Of a stretch of DNA of 64,000 nucleotides, positions 37,169 through 45,868 are shown piece after piece. A model generated the notes under the pieces. It was not told the DNA's origin. It made no database searches and was given only the letters and a program-made list of their open reading frames with translations. The number at the start of each line of letters is the position of its first letter. Within the stretch, counting starts at the first letter, position 1. A program made the position numbers and the translations under genes. Origin of the DNA: Xanthocytophaga agilis (GTDB lineage: Bacteria; Bacteroidota; Bacteroidia; Cytophagales; 172606-1); assembly GCF_030068605.1 (NCBI RefSeq), contig NZ_JASJOU010000015.1, forward strand, positions 124,001 to 188,000, given 5' to 3'.

Positions 37169-37909
37169 TTACCAGGCGATTTCACCCGTCTGGGGATTTG
37201 TTTCTTCACTGAAAAATTTACCTGTCGGTCCATCCTGGTCAATCAATGCATATTTAATAATTCTGTTGGCGGCAATATCTACTTCACCGCCATTGAAGAA
37301 TGTAAAATCAGTCTTTGTCAGTCCTGGACAAACCGCATTTACTTTAAAATTTGTATTACGCAACTCATATGCTAACTGTACCGTGTACATATTCAATGCC
37401 GCTTTGGATATGGCATAAACGCCGTATTTGGCATAATTATAGGCAGGCCATTGTGGATCACTTTGTAAGGATAGAGATCCTACACTGGTACTCACATTAA
37501 CGATTCTTGGTTGTGAAGCATTCCGTAATAAATCTATAAACGTCTGTGTGACACTTGCTACCCCGATTACATTGGTTGTAAGTGCATCCAGATATTGACT
37601 GGTTGTGGCCTCAAGAACAGTATATGGACTACTTCCTCCATTGATACCCGCATTATTAATGAGAATGTCAAGTACCTGTGTTTTTATACCCATTTCTTTT
37701 CGTGCATTCCGGATGGATGTATCATCGGTGACATCTAATTGTATTGCCTGAGCATGGATTAATCCTTCTTCATGCAATTTCTTTACAGCTTCTAAACCAT
37801 TTTCTAATTTTCGGCTGCCGATAAATACAGAAAAACCTTTCTGTAAAAATTGTCTGGCTGTTTCAAAGCCAATACCCTTGTTAGCGCCTGTGATTAATAC
37901 TGTTTTCAT
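37169..37909 (-). CDS. Short-chain dehydrogenase/reductase (SDR)
   Basis: The 246-residue classical SDR has TGANKGIGFETARQ (cofactor motif), NNAGI near residue 88, the catalytic Ser in VNVSTSVGSLS and YNYAKYGVYAISKAAL, with the Y-x3-K pair. The C-terminus (CPGLTKTDFTFFNGGEV) resembles carbonyl-reductase-like SDRs that reduce reactive aldehydes or quinones. A palindrome shared with the SDR at 38715 lies in its promoter, next to a Crp-like regulator gene. Confidence 0.88.
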   Translation of the reverse strand: MKTVLITGANKGIGFETARQFLQKGFSVFIGSRKLENGLEAVKKLHEEGLIHAQAIQLDVTDDTSIRNARKEMGIKTQVLDILINNAGINGGSSPYTVLEATTSQYLDALTTNVIGVASVTQTFIDLLRNASQPRIVNVSTSVGSLSLQSDPQWPAYNYAKYGVYAISKAALNMYTVQLAYELRNTNFKVNAVCPGLTKTDFTFFNGGEVDIAANRIIKYALIDQDGPTGKFFSEETNPQTGEIAW

Positions 37910-37937
37910 ATTTTATAATTGTTACGTTTTCCATGCA

Positions 37938-37982
37938 AAATTGAGGGATTCAACTGCCTAATTTTTTACCAAATGGTAAAAA
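37938..37982. promoter_or_regulatory. Promoter/operator of the SDR at 37169: AAATTGAG plus palindrome
   Basis: TTTTTACC-AAAT-GGTAAAAA (37963-37982) lies 54 bases before the SDR start, with AAATTGAG 27 bases from the palindrome core. On the minus strand this reads ATTTGG, then TCAATTTTG, resembling -33 and -7 boxes, so the operator would cover the -33 box. Confidence 0.65.
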
Positions 37983-37987
37983 GTAAA

Positions 37988-38554
37988 TTACCGGATGTTT
38001 TTTCGTATTCTGCTTAAGGATTGTTGTGTTATTCCCAAGTAGGAGGCAATATAGGAGAGAGGAACACGATTGATAATTGAGGGATAATTTTCCAGGAACT
38101 CTAAATATCTTGTAGTAGCGTCTTGCGATATGACAGGACCTTTCCTGGATTTTTGGTACATACATAGTTGTACCATCTTACCTTTAATGTTATCCCATCC
38201 AACTATAGTATGAGAGAGTTCCTCCCAATCTCTTTTGGAAAAGACAATGAGACTGCAATCTGTAACAGCTTGAAGATACTCAGCAGAAGAAGTATTTGCC
38301 TCAAAGTTAACATAGTCACAGACTAAGCTGTTTTCACTAATAAAACAACGTGTAATTTCTTCACCCTTGTTATTATAGTAACAACCCCGAATAACACCAT
38401 CAAAAATAAATCCAACCTGTTTCGGAATTTTTCCAGCTTCCGAAAAATAGTTATCTTTATCTATTTTTAGTGTTTTTCCTTTATTTTCGATAAGTTCAAT
38501 TTGTTGCTTGTTAAGGCTTCCAAATTTGAGAATATATTGAATCAGCTCTTCCAT
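37988..38554 (-). CDS. Crp/Fnr-family transcriptional regulator
   Basis: The 188-residue protein has a cyclic-nucleotide-binding-like beta-roll (about 10-125: GFIFDGVIRGCYYNNKGEEITRCFISENSLVCDY) and a C-terminal HTH (RVPLSYIASYLGITQQSLSRIRKNIR). This is the short Bacteroidetes type lacking cAMP-contact residues. It ends close to the palindrome before the SDR at 37169; the same palindrome precedes the SDR at 38715. It is therefore the best candidate regulator of both, by inference. Confidence 0.87.
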   Translation of the reverse strand: MEELIQYILKFGSLNKQQIELIENKGKTLKIDKDNYFSEAGKIPKQVGFIFDGVIRGCYYNNKGEEITRCFISENSLVCDYVNFEANTSSAEYLQAVTDCSLIVFSKRDWEELSHTIVGWDNIKGKMVQLCMYQKSRKGPVISQDATTRYLEFLENYPSIINRVPLSYIASYLGITQQSLSRIRKNIR

Positions 38555-38714
38555 GAAAACAGATTGAAATACTATTGTTCTCCTTTACTATTGTTTTCTT
38601 ATATGATTATACATCCAGTTCATGTTTAGGGATAGGTATGTGTTATAACTTGATGGTGGTCATACAACTTTAATTTTTTATTTAGTTCACTCCCTTCCAC
38701 TTATTGAATGATAG

Positions 38715-39473
38715 TTATTGAATGATAACACTCATACCTCCATCAGCCATTACGATAGATCCTACCATGAAACTAGCCCTGTCAGAAGCTAAAAATGCAA
38801 CGACTTCTGCGATTTCTTCAGGTTGGGCAGCTCTTTTAATTGGAGCACGCTTACCATGATCAGCTAAAAATTTGCGTCCATCGGGATTATGCTCATTGAT
38901 AAGATTTGTGATAACATCTCCCACACCGACAGCGTTTACTCTAATATTATGTTCGATACTTTCTACAGCCATCGTTCTGGTCAGTTGAGCCAATGCCCCT
39001 TTGGAACTTGCATATGCGGCTATTGTTGGGAAAGTATAAAAGCAAGCATAAGATCCGATGTTGACAATAGACCCTGTTTTGTTAGATATCATCACTTTAA
39101 GTGCTTCCCGCGAGTGAAGAAATGCACCCGTTGTGTTGGTATTCATCACCATATTCCACTCTTCCAATGTAGTATCCACTGTAAGCTTGTTAATAATACG
39201 CCCTGCATTATTGATCAGAATGTCCAACTGACCAAATTTTTCTATTGCAAATGCTACTACATTGATCGCTGTCTCCTCAAGAGTTACATCCCCAACAAAA
39301 GGCACTATATTTTCATAATCCTTTCCGAGATCTTTAACATCATCGTTGTAATCTTCAGCTATAACTTTTGCACCCATCTGATGGAACAAAATAGCAATTG
39401 CTTTACCAATGCCACTGGCTGCACCCGTAACGATAACTACTTTGTCTTTAAATTCTAAGTTTCTATTTTCCAT
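38715..39473 (-). CDS. Short-chain dehydrogenase/reductase (SDR), paralog of the one at 40161
   Basis: The 252-residue classical SDR has VTGAASGIGKAIA, NNAGRI, SIVNIGSYACFYTFPTIAAYASSKGAL (Ser/Tyr/Lys) and the C-terminal EVVAFLASDRASFMVGSIVMADGGMS common to glucose-1-dehydrogenase/FabG-like enzymes. It is strikingly similar along its length to the SDR at 40161, so the two arose by duplication. Its promoter carries the palindrome also seen before the SDR at 37169. Confidence 0.9.
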   Translation of the reverse strand: MENRNLEFKDKVVIVTGAASGIGKAIAILFHQMGAKVIAEDYNDDVKDLGKDYENIVPFVGDVTLEETAINVVAFAIEKFGQLDILINNAGRIINKLTVDTTLEEWNMVMNTNTTGAFLHSREALKVMISNKTGSIVNIGSYACFYTFPTIAAYASSKGALAQLTRTMAVESIEHNIRVNAVGVGDVITNLINEHNPDGRKFLADHGKRAPIKRAAQPEEIAEVVAFLASDRASFMVGSIVMADGGMSVIIQ

Positions 39474-39502
39474 ACGTTTGTTGTTTAAAATTTCTCAATA
39501 CG

Positions 39503-39548
39503 AAATTGAGTCATTAAACACAGATGTTATTTATCAAATGGTAAAAAA
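39503..39548. promoter_or_regulatory. Promoter/operator of the SDR at 38715
   Basis: AAATTGAG at 39503 and TTTATC-AAAT-GGTAAA at 39530-39545. The distance between the two elements (27 bases) is identical to that at 37938-37982. One arm has a single mismatch. Confidence 0.65.
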
Positions 39549-39994
39549 TAAGTGATGCAAAATACCTTATGCAAAATACCTTTGATCATCCCGCTGTTGA
39601 AATCAAGGAAGCTATTAATAAAACTAGCATCATCTTTAGCTTACACCATAAGCCAGAGACTGGTCCTAAAGCTTGTCCTCCACTCTAATCTAAGACTTGG
39701 TAAATCACGATGTATTCTTTCACCACTTTTGGGAAAAATCCTATTTTTCGTGCTTGATTCGTTGCTGCAAGTCCCAACGGATAAGACTATGCACTAATGA
39801 ATTTCGAGCGGTATTGGCTTAGAGAACTGCTTTGTGGTAGACTCAGTTGTAGAAGACAATAATATAGTATTTTCCCACTACTACTTGCCCTTCTTTTGTA
39901 GACTTGTCTAGGATAGATGGTATAATAAAAAGAAAACAAAAGGGGTAGAACTAAATAATTATAAAGGCAAAAATTATAAAGGTAAAAGTAAGGC
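39549..39994. other. Intergenic stretch between SDR paralogs; no convincing gene
   Basis: Two short frames (39552-39797 plus, 39787-39996 minus) have unusual composition and no domain. Duplication debris is possible. Confidence 0.4.
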
Positions 39995-40028
39995 ACTTAT
40001 GGGTAACTCTAAACAGTTACCCATAAGT
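39995..40028. terminator. Hairpin downstream of the SDR at 40161
   Basis: ACTTATGGGTAACT-CTAAAC-AGTTACCCATAAGT: perfect 14-bp arms, 6-base loop, 133 bases past the SDR stop codon. There is no T-tract. Confidence 0.5.
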
Positions 40029-40160
40029 ACATCAGTAACATAGACATAGACCAGCAATGTTATGGAATAGCAATAAGTTCAGATACTTAAAACGCATTAC
40101 CCTTATCCTATTCCTAAAACTTTTATACTGTGATCTAATTCTATGGAGAGATTCGATAGT

Positions 40161-40925
40161 TTATTGAATAATGGTACTCATACCTCCATCAGCCATTACG
40201 ATAGATCCCACCATGAAGCTGGCTCGATCGGAGGCAAGAAAAGAGACAATTTCGGCAATTTCCATTGGATCAGCGGCCCGTTTAATCGGAGCAAGCTTAC
40301 CATGCTCAGCTAAGAATTCGCGTCCATCCTCTCTTAGTTCATTAATCAGGTTAGTAACCACATCACCCACACCAATTGCGTTAACACGAATACCATGCTC
40401 TATGTTTTCCACAGCAGCTGTTCTGGTTAGTTGAGCCAATGCCCCTTTTGATGCAGTATAAGCAGATATTGTTGGGAATACGAAAAAACTAGCATACGAA
40501 GCGATATTAACAATTGCGCCTGTTTTGTTCGGGATCATTGCTTTTAAAGCTTCCTTTGTATGAAGGAAAGCACCCGTCACATTCGTGTCCATGATCAACT
40601 GCCACTCTTCAAGGGTGGTTTCTGTAACTAGTTTGTTAACAATACGTCCAGCATTATTTACTAGAATGTCAAGCTTACCGAATCTCTCCAGAGCAAGTTG
40701 AACTACCTTTTTTGCACTCTGCTCTTGTGTTACATCAGCCTGAAGAGGAACAATACCTGTGTATTCTTCTGCAAGTTTGTGGACATCTGCCTTATAATCC
40801 TCAGCGATCACTTTTACACCACGTGAGTGAAGCAAAACGGCAGTAGCTTTGCCGATTCCATTTGCAGCGCCTGTGACAATTGCCACTTTACCCTCAAGCT
40901 CATTTGTTACAAAGTTGTTTTTCAT
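40161..40925 (-). CDS. Short-chain dehydrogenase/reductase (SDR), paralog of the one at 38715
   Basis: The 254-residue protein has the same motif order as its neighbour (VTGAANGIGKATA, NNAGRI, AIVNIASYASFFVFPTISAYTASKGAL, FLASDRASFMVGSIVMADGGMS). The substrate-loop region differs only modestly, so the substrate may be related. Unlike its paralog, it has two RRTTCA-N8-TGAAC palindromes upstream and so appears to belong to the GbsR/MarR-like circuit. Confidence 0.9.
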   Translation of the reverse strand: MKNNFVTNELEGKVAIVTGAANGIGKATAVLLHSRGVKVIAEDYKADVHKLAEEYTGIVPLQADVTQEQSAKKVVQLALERFGKLDILVNNAGRIVNKLVTETTLEEWQLIMDTNVTGAFLHTKEALKAMIPNKTGAIVNIASYASFFVFPTISAYTASKGALAQLTRTAAVENIEHGIRVNAIGVGDVVTNLINELREDGREFLAEHGKLAPIKRAADPMEIAEIVSFLASDRASFMVGSIVMADGGMSTIIQ

Positions 40926-40966
40926 GGTTTGTTAACATTTAGGTTAAAGAACTTTATTTAACTATT

Positions 40967-41041
40967 AATTCATTTATTTATGAACTGAAAAAACCATTTT
41001 TCAAATATAGTTAGTTTTATTGGTTCATAAAATTATGAACA
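40967..41041. promoter_or_regulatory. Two GbsR/MarR-type operators before the SDR at 40161
   Basis: AATTCA-N8-TGAACT at 40967-40986 and GGTTCA-N8-TGAACA at 41022-41041, centred 55 bases apart. Both have the layout found before the regulator gene itself. Confidence 0.7.
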
Positions 41042-41258
41042 AGATATATTTTAAGGATACTCAGAAAAAAGACTTATTTTCCTCACTTTTATAAACCAAC
41101 CTTTTAATAATTAACTACTTACATACAGCCCTTTGACAGTCTGAACCAATGTGAAAATTTTTTCTATGCAGATGAAAGCCTAAAGAGGACCGTCTTTAAA
41201 TCCATGAAAGAAATCTAACCTGACTGTCAACTATTCTGATCCATTAACTGTGCGAATG

Positions 41259-41290
41259 AAAAAGTATTTAACCGTTGCAGAATACTTTTT
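41259..41290. terminator. Terminator of the MBL/peptidase/RidA operon
   Basis: AAAAAGTATT and AATACTTTTT arms around a 12-base loop, 49 bases beyond the RidA stop codon, with a T-run on the transcribed strand. Confidence 0.75.
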
Positions 41291-41338
41291 AAATGTAAAA
41301 TAGGTTAAATCAATTCAATGAAGCATTTATTTTTCGAA

Positions 41339-41767
41339 CTACTTATTCTTCTCAGAAGCAACAACGGAGATCTCAACCGATGCGCCCATCACCAGTTCTT
41401 TGACAGCAATGCAGGTCCGAGCAGGGAACGGAGCATGAAAGTATTGCTGATAGACCTTATTAAATTCCTCATATTGCTTTATATCTGTTAGATATACCGT
41501 CGTACTTACTACCTGTTCAAGAGTAAGGCCTGCCTCTTTAAGTACAGACTCTACATTTTCAATACTTTGACGGACTTCCAATGAAAAGTTACTATTGGGT
41601 AATTCTTTTTTGTGAGAAAGGCCAATCTGTCCGGAAACAAAAACCAGTCCATTCTGAACAACATAGGAACTAAAAGCTGGTTTGGTACGGTTTGACACCT
41701 GCGCGAAAGAAGGATAAAAAACAAAGGTAGTAAAAACCAGTAGTATTACTTTAATTACTGTAATCAT
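41339..41767 (-). CDS. Exported RidA/YjgF-family protein
   Basis: The 142-residue protein starts with a signal peptide (MITVIKVILLVFTTFVFYPSFAQ) followed by a full Rid domain: NGLVFVSGQIGL, ESVLKEAGLTLEQVVSTTVYLTDIKQYEEFNKVYQQYF and FPARTCIAVKELVMGASVEI. The conserved Arg of RidA deaminases (in ARTC) is present. RidA enzymes hydrolyse reactive enamines or imines, but a signal peptide is unusual for the cytosolic form. Last gene of the operon with the MBL and peptidase genes. Confidence 0.87.
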   Translation of the reverse strand: MITVIKVILLVFTTFVFYPSFAQVSNRTKPAFSSYVVQNGLVFVSGQIGLSHKKELPNSNFSLEVRQSIENVESVLKEAGLTLEQVVSTTVYLTDIKQYEEFNKVYQQYFHAPFPARTCIAVKELVMGASVEISVVASEKNK

Positions 41768-41829
41768 AGTAGAAGCTTGTAAAAACAGATATTAGATATT
41801 TTAATCAGATTAGGGACTCTGGTTAAATG

Positions 41830-41880
41830 TCAGACCAGAAATAAGTTCAGACCAGAAATAAGTTCAGATCAGAAATAGGT
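41830..41880. repeat. 17-bp tandem repeat, three copies
   Basis: TCAGACCAGAAATAAGT at 41830 and 41847, then TCAGATCAGAAATAGGT at 41864. It lies in the 217-base gap between the peptidase and RidA genes; it may be simple expansion or a processing site. Confidence 0.85.
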
Positions 41881-41984
41881 TAAGAGTCAGGAGTAGCATT
41901 GGGTATTGATACTGAGAACGAACTGAAAAGCGTAAACAGCTTTTATGCAAAATCAGGAAATAGTGTTCTGTGCTTGCAATAACA

Positions 41985-43409
41985 CTACAATCCATGTTTA
42001 CTGAGCAGGTAACAAAGCGAGGCCATGGCTGCGGTTCCAAGTTGAAGCTCACGACGATTAATCTTGTCAAACGTATCAGCAGCCGTGTGGTGAATATCAA
42101 AAAAACGCTGATCATCACAATCAAGACTGATTAGTGCCTTGGCAATTCCTTTCAGAGGTGCAATGTCTATTCCCCGCTGGTTTGGCCTGATCCGCTCAAC
42201 CTGATAGGGTTTAAACAACATATCCCACATACAGATACGTTCCGCTACTTCATCTGAGGCATCAATCCGGAAGCCTTTAGGTGTGAAACCACCTGCATCT
42301 GATTCAATGGCTGCCAGTTGCTTTTCCGGGCTCAGCTTTGCCAACTCTGCGTATTTGACTCCTCCACTGGCACCATTTTCTTCATTGACATAGAGTACGG
42401 CGCGAACAGTCCTTTCCGGGTGCAAGCCTTTCATAATTCGCATTACTTCAATTGTTTGAACAATCCCGGTTCCATCATCGCTGGCACCTTCTGCCAGATC
42501 CCAGGAGTCAATGTGTGCGCCAACTGTTAGTATTTCCGTTGGATAGCTTCTGCCATTGATCTGGCCAATCACATTAAAGGATTGAATATCGGGCAGCTGC
42601 TGACAGTTCATTTCCAGTTCAACCAGCAGGTTGGGTGTAGTCTGTAAGGCCTGGCTCAGTTTGTCGGCACTATTAGTACTGAGAGCAGCGGCAGGAATTT
42701 TTTTTATTTTTTCCTCATAACTTACTGCTCCTGTATGCGGCAAGTCATCTTTTGCCAATGTGAGCGAGCGGACTAATGTGCCAACGGCTCCACGTTTTGC
42801 TGCGGCAATGGCTCCCTTACTGCGTTGATCAACAGCTTCAAGGTACGAATCAAACACTTCCACATGAGATGGATTCATGGGCCGGTTAAAAAAGACAATC
42901 TTACCCTTAATCTGCTGTTCCGAAAGTGCAGCCAGTTCCGCCCAGGACTTGATTTCAACCACCCTGGCCCTCAGTTTTCCATGAGTAGCTACCGAACCAC
43001 CCAAAGCGCAAACATCAAGACGGATGGCCTTACCTTCAGTTGTTATCAGACGGGCCTTCTCTTTTACTCCTCTTACCCAGTGTGGCACTGTCACTGCCTG
43101 TAAATAGACACTGTCCAGCCCCAGTTGTTCCAGAAGCGATTTTATCCATACTACCGCCTGGGCTTCCTGGTTAGATCCACTCAATCGCCCCCCAATTTTG
43201 TGGGTTAAGTAGCGCAGGTTATCATAACTCTGATGGGTGGTTAAAGCGCTTTCATATATTTTTTGAATAACAGTGGAATCCTCTACTCGAGCATTCTGCT
43301 GGGCCAGAGTAAGCTTACGCTGAGCCAGGGCTGTGTTTGTAATGATATCTACTAAAGTAAAAGCAGCCAATAACAGTATTCTAAAAGGGTTTTTAGTATA
43401 AAGACACAT
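41985..43409 (-). CDS. Secreted M28-family metallopeptidase (carboxypeptidase Q-like)
   Basis: Read from the ATG at 43409 (MCLYTKNPFRILLLAAFTLVDIITNTALAQ gives a signal peptide); a longer frame starts at 43484. A PA-like inserted domain (about 130-260 of the long form) precedes the metal site GAHIDSWDLAEGASDDGTG, NEENGASGG and a late His (FDIHHTAADTFDKI). All di-zinc ligands seem present. Such enzymes cleave dipeptides or amidated amino acids in the periplasm or outside. Middle gene of the MBL/peptidase/RidA operon, 33 bases after the MBL gene. Confidence 0.87.
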   Translation of the reverse strand: MCLYTKNPFRILLLAAFTLVDIITNTALAQRKLTLAQQNARVEDSTVIQKIYESALTTHQSYDNLRYLTHKIGGRLSGSNQEAQAVVWIKSLLEQLGLDSVYLQAVTVPHWVRGVKEKARLITTEGKAIRLDVCALGGSVATHGKLRARVVEIKSWAELAALSEQQIKGKIVFFNRPMNPSHVEVFDSYLEAVDQRSKGAIAAAKRGAVGTLVRSLTLAKDDLPHTGAVSYEEKIKKIPAAALSTNSADKLSQALQTTPNLLVELEMNCQQLPDIQSFNVIGQINGRSYPTEILTVGAHIDSWDLAEGASDDGTGIVQTIEVMRIMKGLHPERTVRAVLYVNEENGASGGVKYAELAKLSPEKQLAAIESDAGGFTPKGFRIDASDEVAERICMWDMLFKPYQVERIRPNQRGIDIAPLKGIAKALISLDCDDQRFFDIHHTAADTFDKINRRELQLGTAAMASLCYLLSKHGL

Positions 43410-43517
43410 GAGGATAAATGCTTTTATTTTGGAATCATAGTATAAAAGAGGTCCTATAAAAGGCATAGAAGGCATAAATGGCACTGTTGCAACTCCATTC
43501 TAACATAAGCTGAAAGG

Positions 43518-44495
43518 TCATTGACCAGTACCCAATGTGCTGTAGGTGATAGGAATCCAAACGAATTGGGAACCTTCCGTTCTTAAATGACCGATTCCCG
43601 GATAAGAAATATGTGCTACAGCCACCAGGTAACCTTGTCTGGCCGCCTCATCGTAAGCTCTTTTACGTTGAAGCGCGGCCTTTTTAGGGTCTACATCAAA
43701 AGCAATGGTTACCGAGGGATTGGCAAATTGAATAGCGGCTGCATGCATGATATCCCCCCAAAAAACCAGTTTCTGCCCTTTGCTCTCTAAGACATAGAAA
43801 GTGTGGCCAGGAGTGTGCCCGGGAGAAGCAACTGGGGTAATGCCGGGAAACAATTCAGCCCCATAGCCAAAGGTCTTTACTTTACCCGCTTTCAGGTATG
43901 GACCTACTTTGACTTCCGCTTCATGAAACCATTTTTGCAGACGTTCGGGCGCTTTGGCTTTACTTTCTTCACCCAACCAGAAATCCACTTCCGGCTGGCT
44001 AATGTAAAGGGTGGCATTGGGGAAGACCATTCTATTTTCTTCCATTAATCCTCCGGTATGGTCTGTATGAATATGGGTAACGAGTATAGCGTCGATTTGT
44101 TCCGGCGTGTACCCACTCCTTTTAATACTTTCCGATAAATGCCCCAGAGTGGGTCCGTAGAGTTCGGCCGTACCTGCATCAACCAGAATCAGTTTACCAT
44201 TAAGTTTGATCAGGTAGGCATTCACAGAGGCTTCAATCGGATTTGTCTCATAATTATGTTTGAGTAACAGATCAATTTCACCTGGCTGAGTATTGGTTAA
44301 AACCTTATGCAGGTCTAAGGGAACAGTCCCATCGGAAAGCGCGATGACTTCAACATCTCCGATTTGTAGCCGATAATACCCTGGTTGGGCTAGTGTTACC
44401 GGGTTTGAACGTTGGGCGAGTACATCCAGGTCGCTGCTTAAATACAGAAAGGCCGTGCAACTTATTTTGAATAGAGATCTGACAAAAGTTTTCAT
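43518..44495 (-). CDS. Exported MBL-fold metallohydrolase
   Basis: The 325-residue protein has a signal peptide (MKTFVRSLFKISCTAFLYLSSDLDVLAQ). Metal motif THIHTDHTGG (HxHxDH), later His in SPGHTPGHTFY, and Asp in FWGDIMH fit the lactonase/glyoxalase-like MBL group rather than class B beta-lactamases. It could cleave lactones or other cyclic esters outside the cytoplasm. First gene of the operon, divergent from hxlR with a 52-bp palindrome between. Confidence 0.85.
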   Translation of the reverse strand: MKTFVRSLFKISCTAFLYLSSDLDVLAQRSNPVTLAQPGYYRLQIGDVEVIALSDGTVPLDLHKVLTNTQPGEIDLLLKHNYETNPIEASVNAYLIKLNGKLILVDAGTAELYGPTLGHLSESIKRSGYTPEQIDAILVTHIHTDHTGGLMEENRMVFPNATLYISQPEVDFWLGEESKAKAPERLQKWFHEAEVKVGPYLKAGKVKTFGYGAELFPGITPVASPGHTPGHTFYVLESKGQKLVFWGDIMHAAAIQFANPSVTIAFDVDPKKAALQRKRAYDEAARQGYLVAVAHISYPGIGHLRTEGSQFVWIPITYSTLGTGQ

Positions 44496-44635
44496 GGGAT
44501 TAAGGATCAGAAGATTTTAAAATCTGCTCAGAAAGTAATTTATTTCCTTTCAGAGCAATGGGTTATTTTAATCGAATAGTGATGCAATCGAATAGTGATG
44601 CAAACGTATAGCAAAGCTTACATTGATACAATTAC

Positions 44636-44687
44636 GTACTTACTTATCATATAGGGATAAAATTAGCCCTATATGATAAGTAAGTAC
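44636..44687. promoter_or_regulatory. 52-bp palindromic operator between the MBL operon and hxlR gene
   Basis: Perfect 21-bp arms (starting GTACTTACTTATCATATAGG) around the loop ATAAAATTAG. It lies 141 bases before the MBL gene and 40 bases before the chosen HxlR start. HxlR proteins commonly bind long palindromes in such divergent gaps. Confidence 0.75.
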
Positions 44688-44726
44688 ATTCTTATAGCTA
44701 AATTTGCGCTGACTAAATTAATCTGT

Positions 44727-45089
44727 ATGCAAGAGCGGAAAATACCCAAAGACCTCACCTGTGGCATGTCTATGATCATGGATATTATTGGTGGTAAATG
44801 GAAACCCTGCCTGATCTTTAATATCAGTCAGGGCTATCGAAGACCCAGCCAATTGCAACGTCTCAATCCAAAAGCAACCCGACGGGTTCTCAACCAGCAA
44901 CTCAAAGAGCTTGAAGAGCACGGTGTCCTTCGGCGGGTAGTATATGCTGAACTACCGTTAAAGGTAGAGTATTTCCTAACCGAGATTGGAGAGTCTTTAA
45001 TGCCAGTAATCCGGACGATGGATAACTGGGGATCGCAGTATTTAAAGGATCCCTATCATCTGCCTATGGTAAGAGAAATGGCTTCTTAA
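44727..45089 (+). CDS. HxlR-family transcriptional regulator
   Basis: The 120-residue protein is read from MQERKIPKDLTCGMSMIMDIIGGKWKPCLIF at 44727; the upstream ATG at 44673 lies inside the palindrome and is less likely. The winged HTH (GYRRPSQLQRLNPKATRRVLNQQLKELEEHGVLRRVVYAELPLKVEYFLTEIGESLMPV) is typical of HxlR. One Cys (TCGM) precedes the core, as in redox- or electrophile-sensing members. It probably senses a reactive compound and controls the divergent operon. Confidence 0.9.
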   Translation: MQERKIPKDLTCGMSMIMDIIGGKWKPCLIFNISQGYRRPSQLQRLNPKATRRVLNQQLKELEEHGVLRRVVYAELPLKVEYFLTEIGESLMPVIRTMDNWGSQYLKDPYHLPMVREMAS

Positions 45090-45305
45090 TATGGTTAATT
45101 TTACTTAATTTAGTTCTCCTAAGCGAAGCAGTTAAGCGAAGTAGTAAAAATGTAAATATGTAATAACCCAGCTTTGCCTGTCATCTCTCAAAGAAGACAA
45201 ATAGGTAGTTTGTCTCATTGCAGGGTATTATGAAGTAGATAGTCCCCATTGAGTTGTATTATTAGGAAAAGGCTGACTTTTTCCTGCATCTCTACCTGTA
45301 GGCTC

Positions 45306-45720
45306 ACTGCTCAACCTGGTCATAATCTTTACTTTTCTAGCGGGAATGTTGGCGGTCCTATTTTGGGCCATTATCTGGCAAAACAGAGAAAGAAAAAACA
45401 AAATTTACAGCGATTACCATCATGTTTGGATTCAGAACATCATCTGTTAATGGATTGTTTATAATGTTTCTGTTTATGGGTTTAGTAAAGTTTTTAGAAT
45501 TCAGTTTAGTTTGCCTATGGCCACCTCCGATAAAGTAGCAAACCAACTAAACGGATTTGAACTGACCTGGCTTTATTTTGGATATTCCTATTCACTTGCC
45601 CTGACGATTGGCCTGATTCAACTAATAGGCGCTATCGTTGTACTTTACAAAAGAAGCAGTTTATTAGGGCTATTTTTCCTGTTGCCAACCATTATTATTA
45701 TTACACTCAGCATTTTATAA
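45306..45720 (+). pseudogene. Frameshifted DoxX-like small membrane protein
   Basis: Across three frames the sequence reads LLNLVIIFTFLAGMLAVLFWAIIW, then KFTAITIMFGFRTSSVNGLFIMFLFMGLVKFLEF, then QFSLPMATSDKVANQLNGFELTWLYFGYSYSLALTIGLIQLIGAIVVLYKRSSLLGLFFLLP, which joins into one ~140-residue multi-pass protein. The GLIQLIGA part resembles DoxX-like proteins. At least two frameshifts break it. It lies between hxlR and the transposase gene. Confidence 0.6.
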
Positions 45721-45868
45721 ATTTAAATCTGCTTTTGACAAGACTGTTATTGAAGGCCTATACTAGCCTGAATGTCAAACGCATGGATACATTGGTAGGA
45801 CTCTGCTAGGTGGATAGTACCTCTTTTACTATAATTCATTTAATTTTGGTTATTTTAAAAGATCCATA

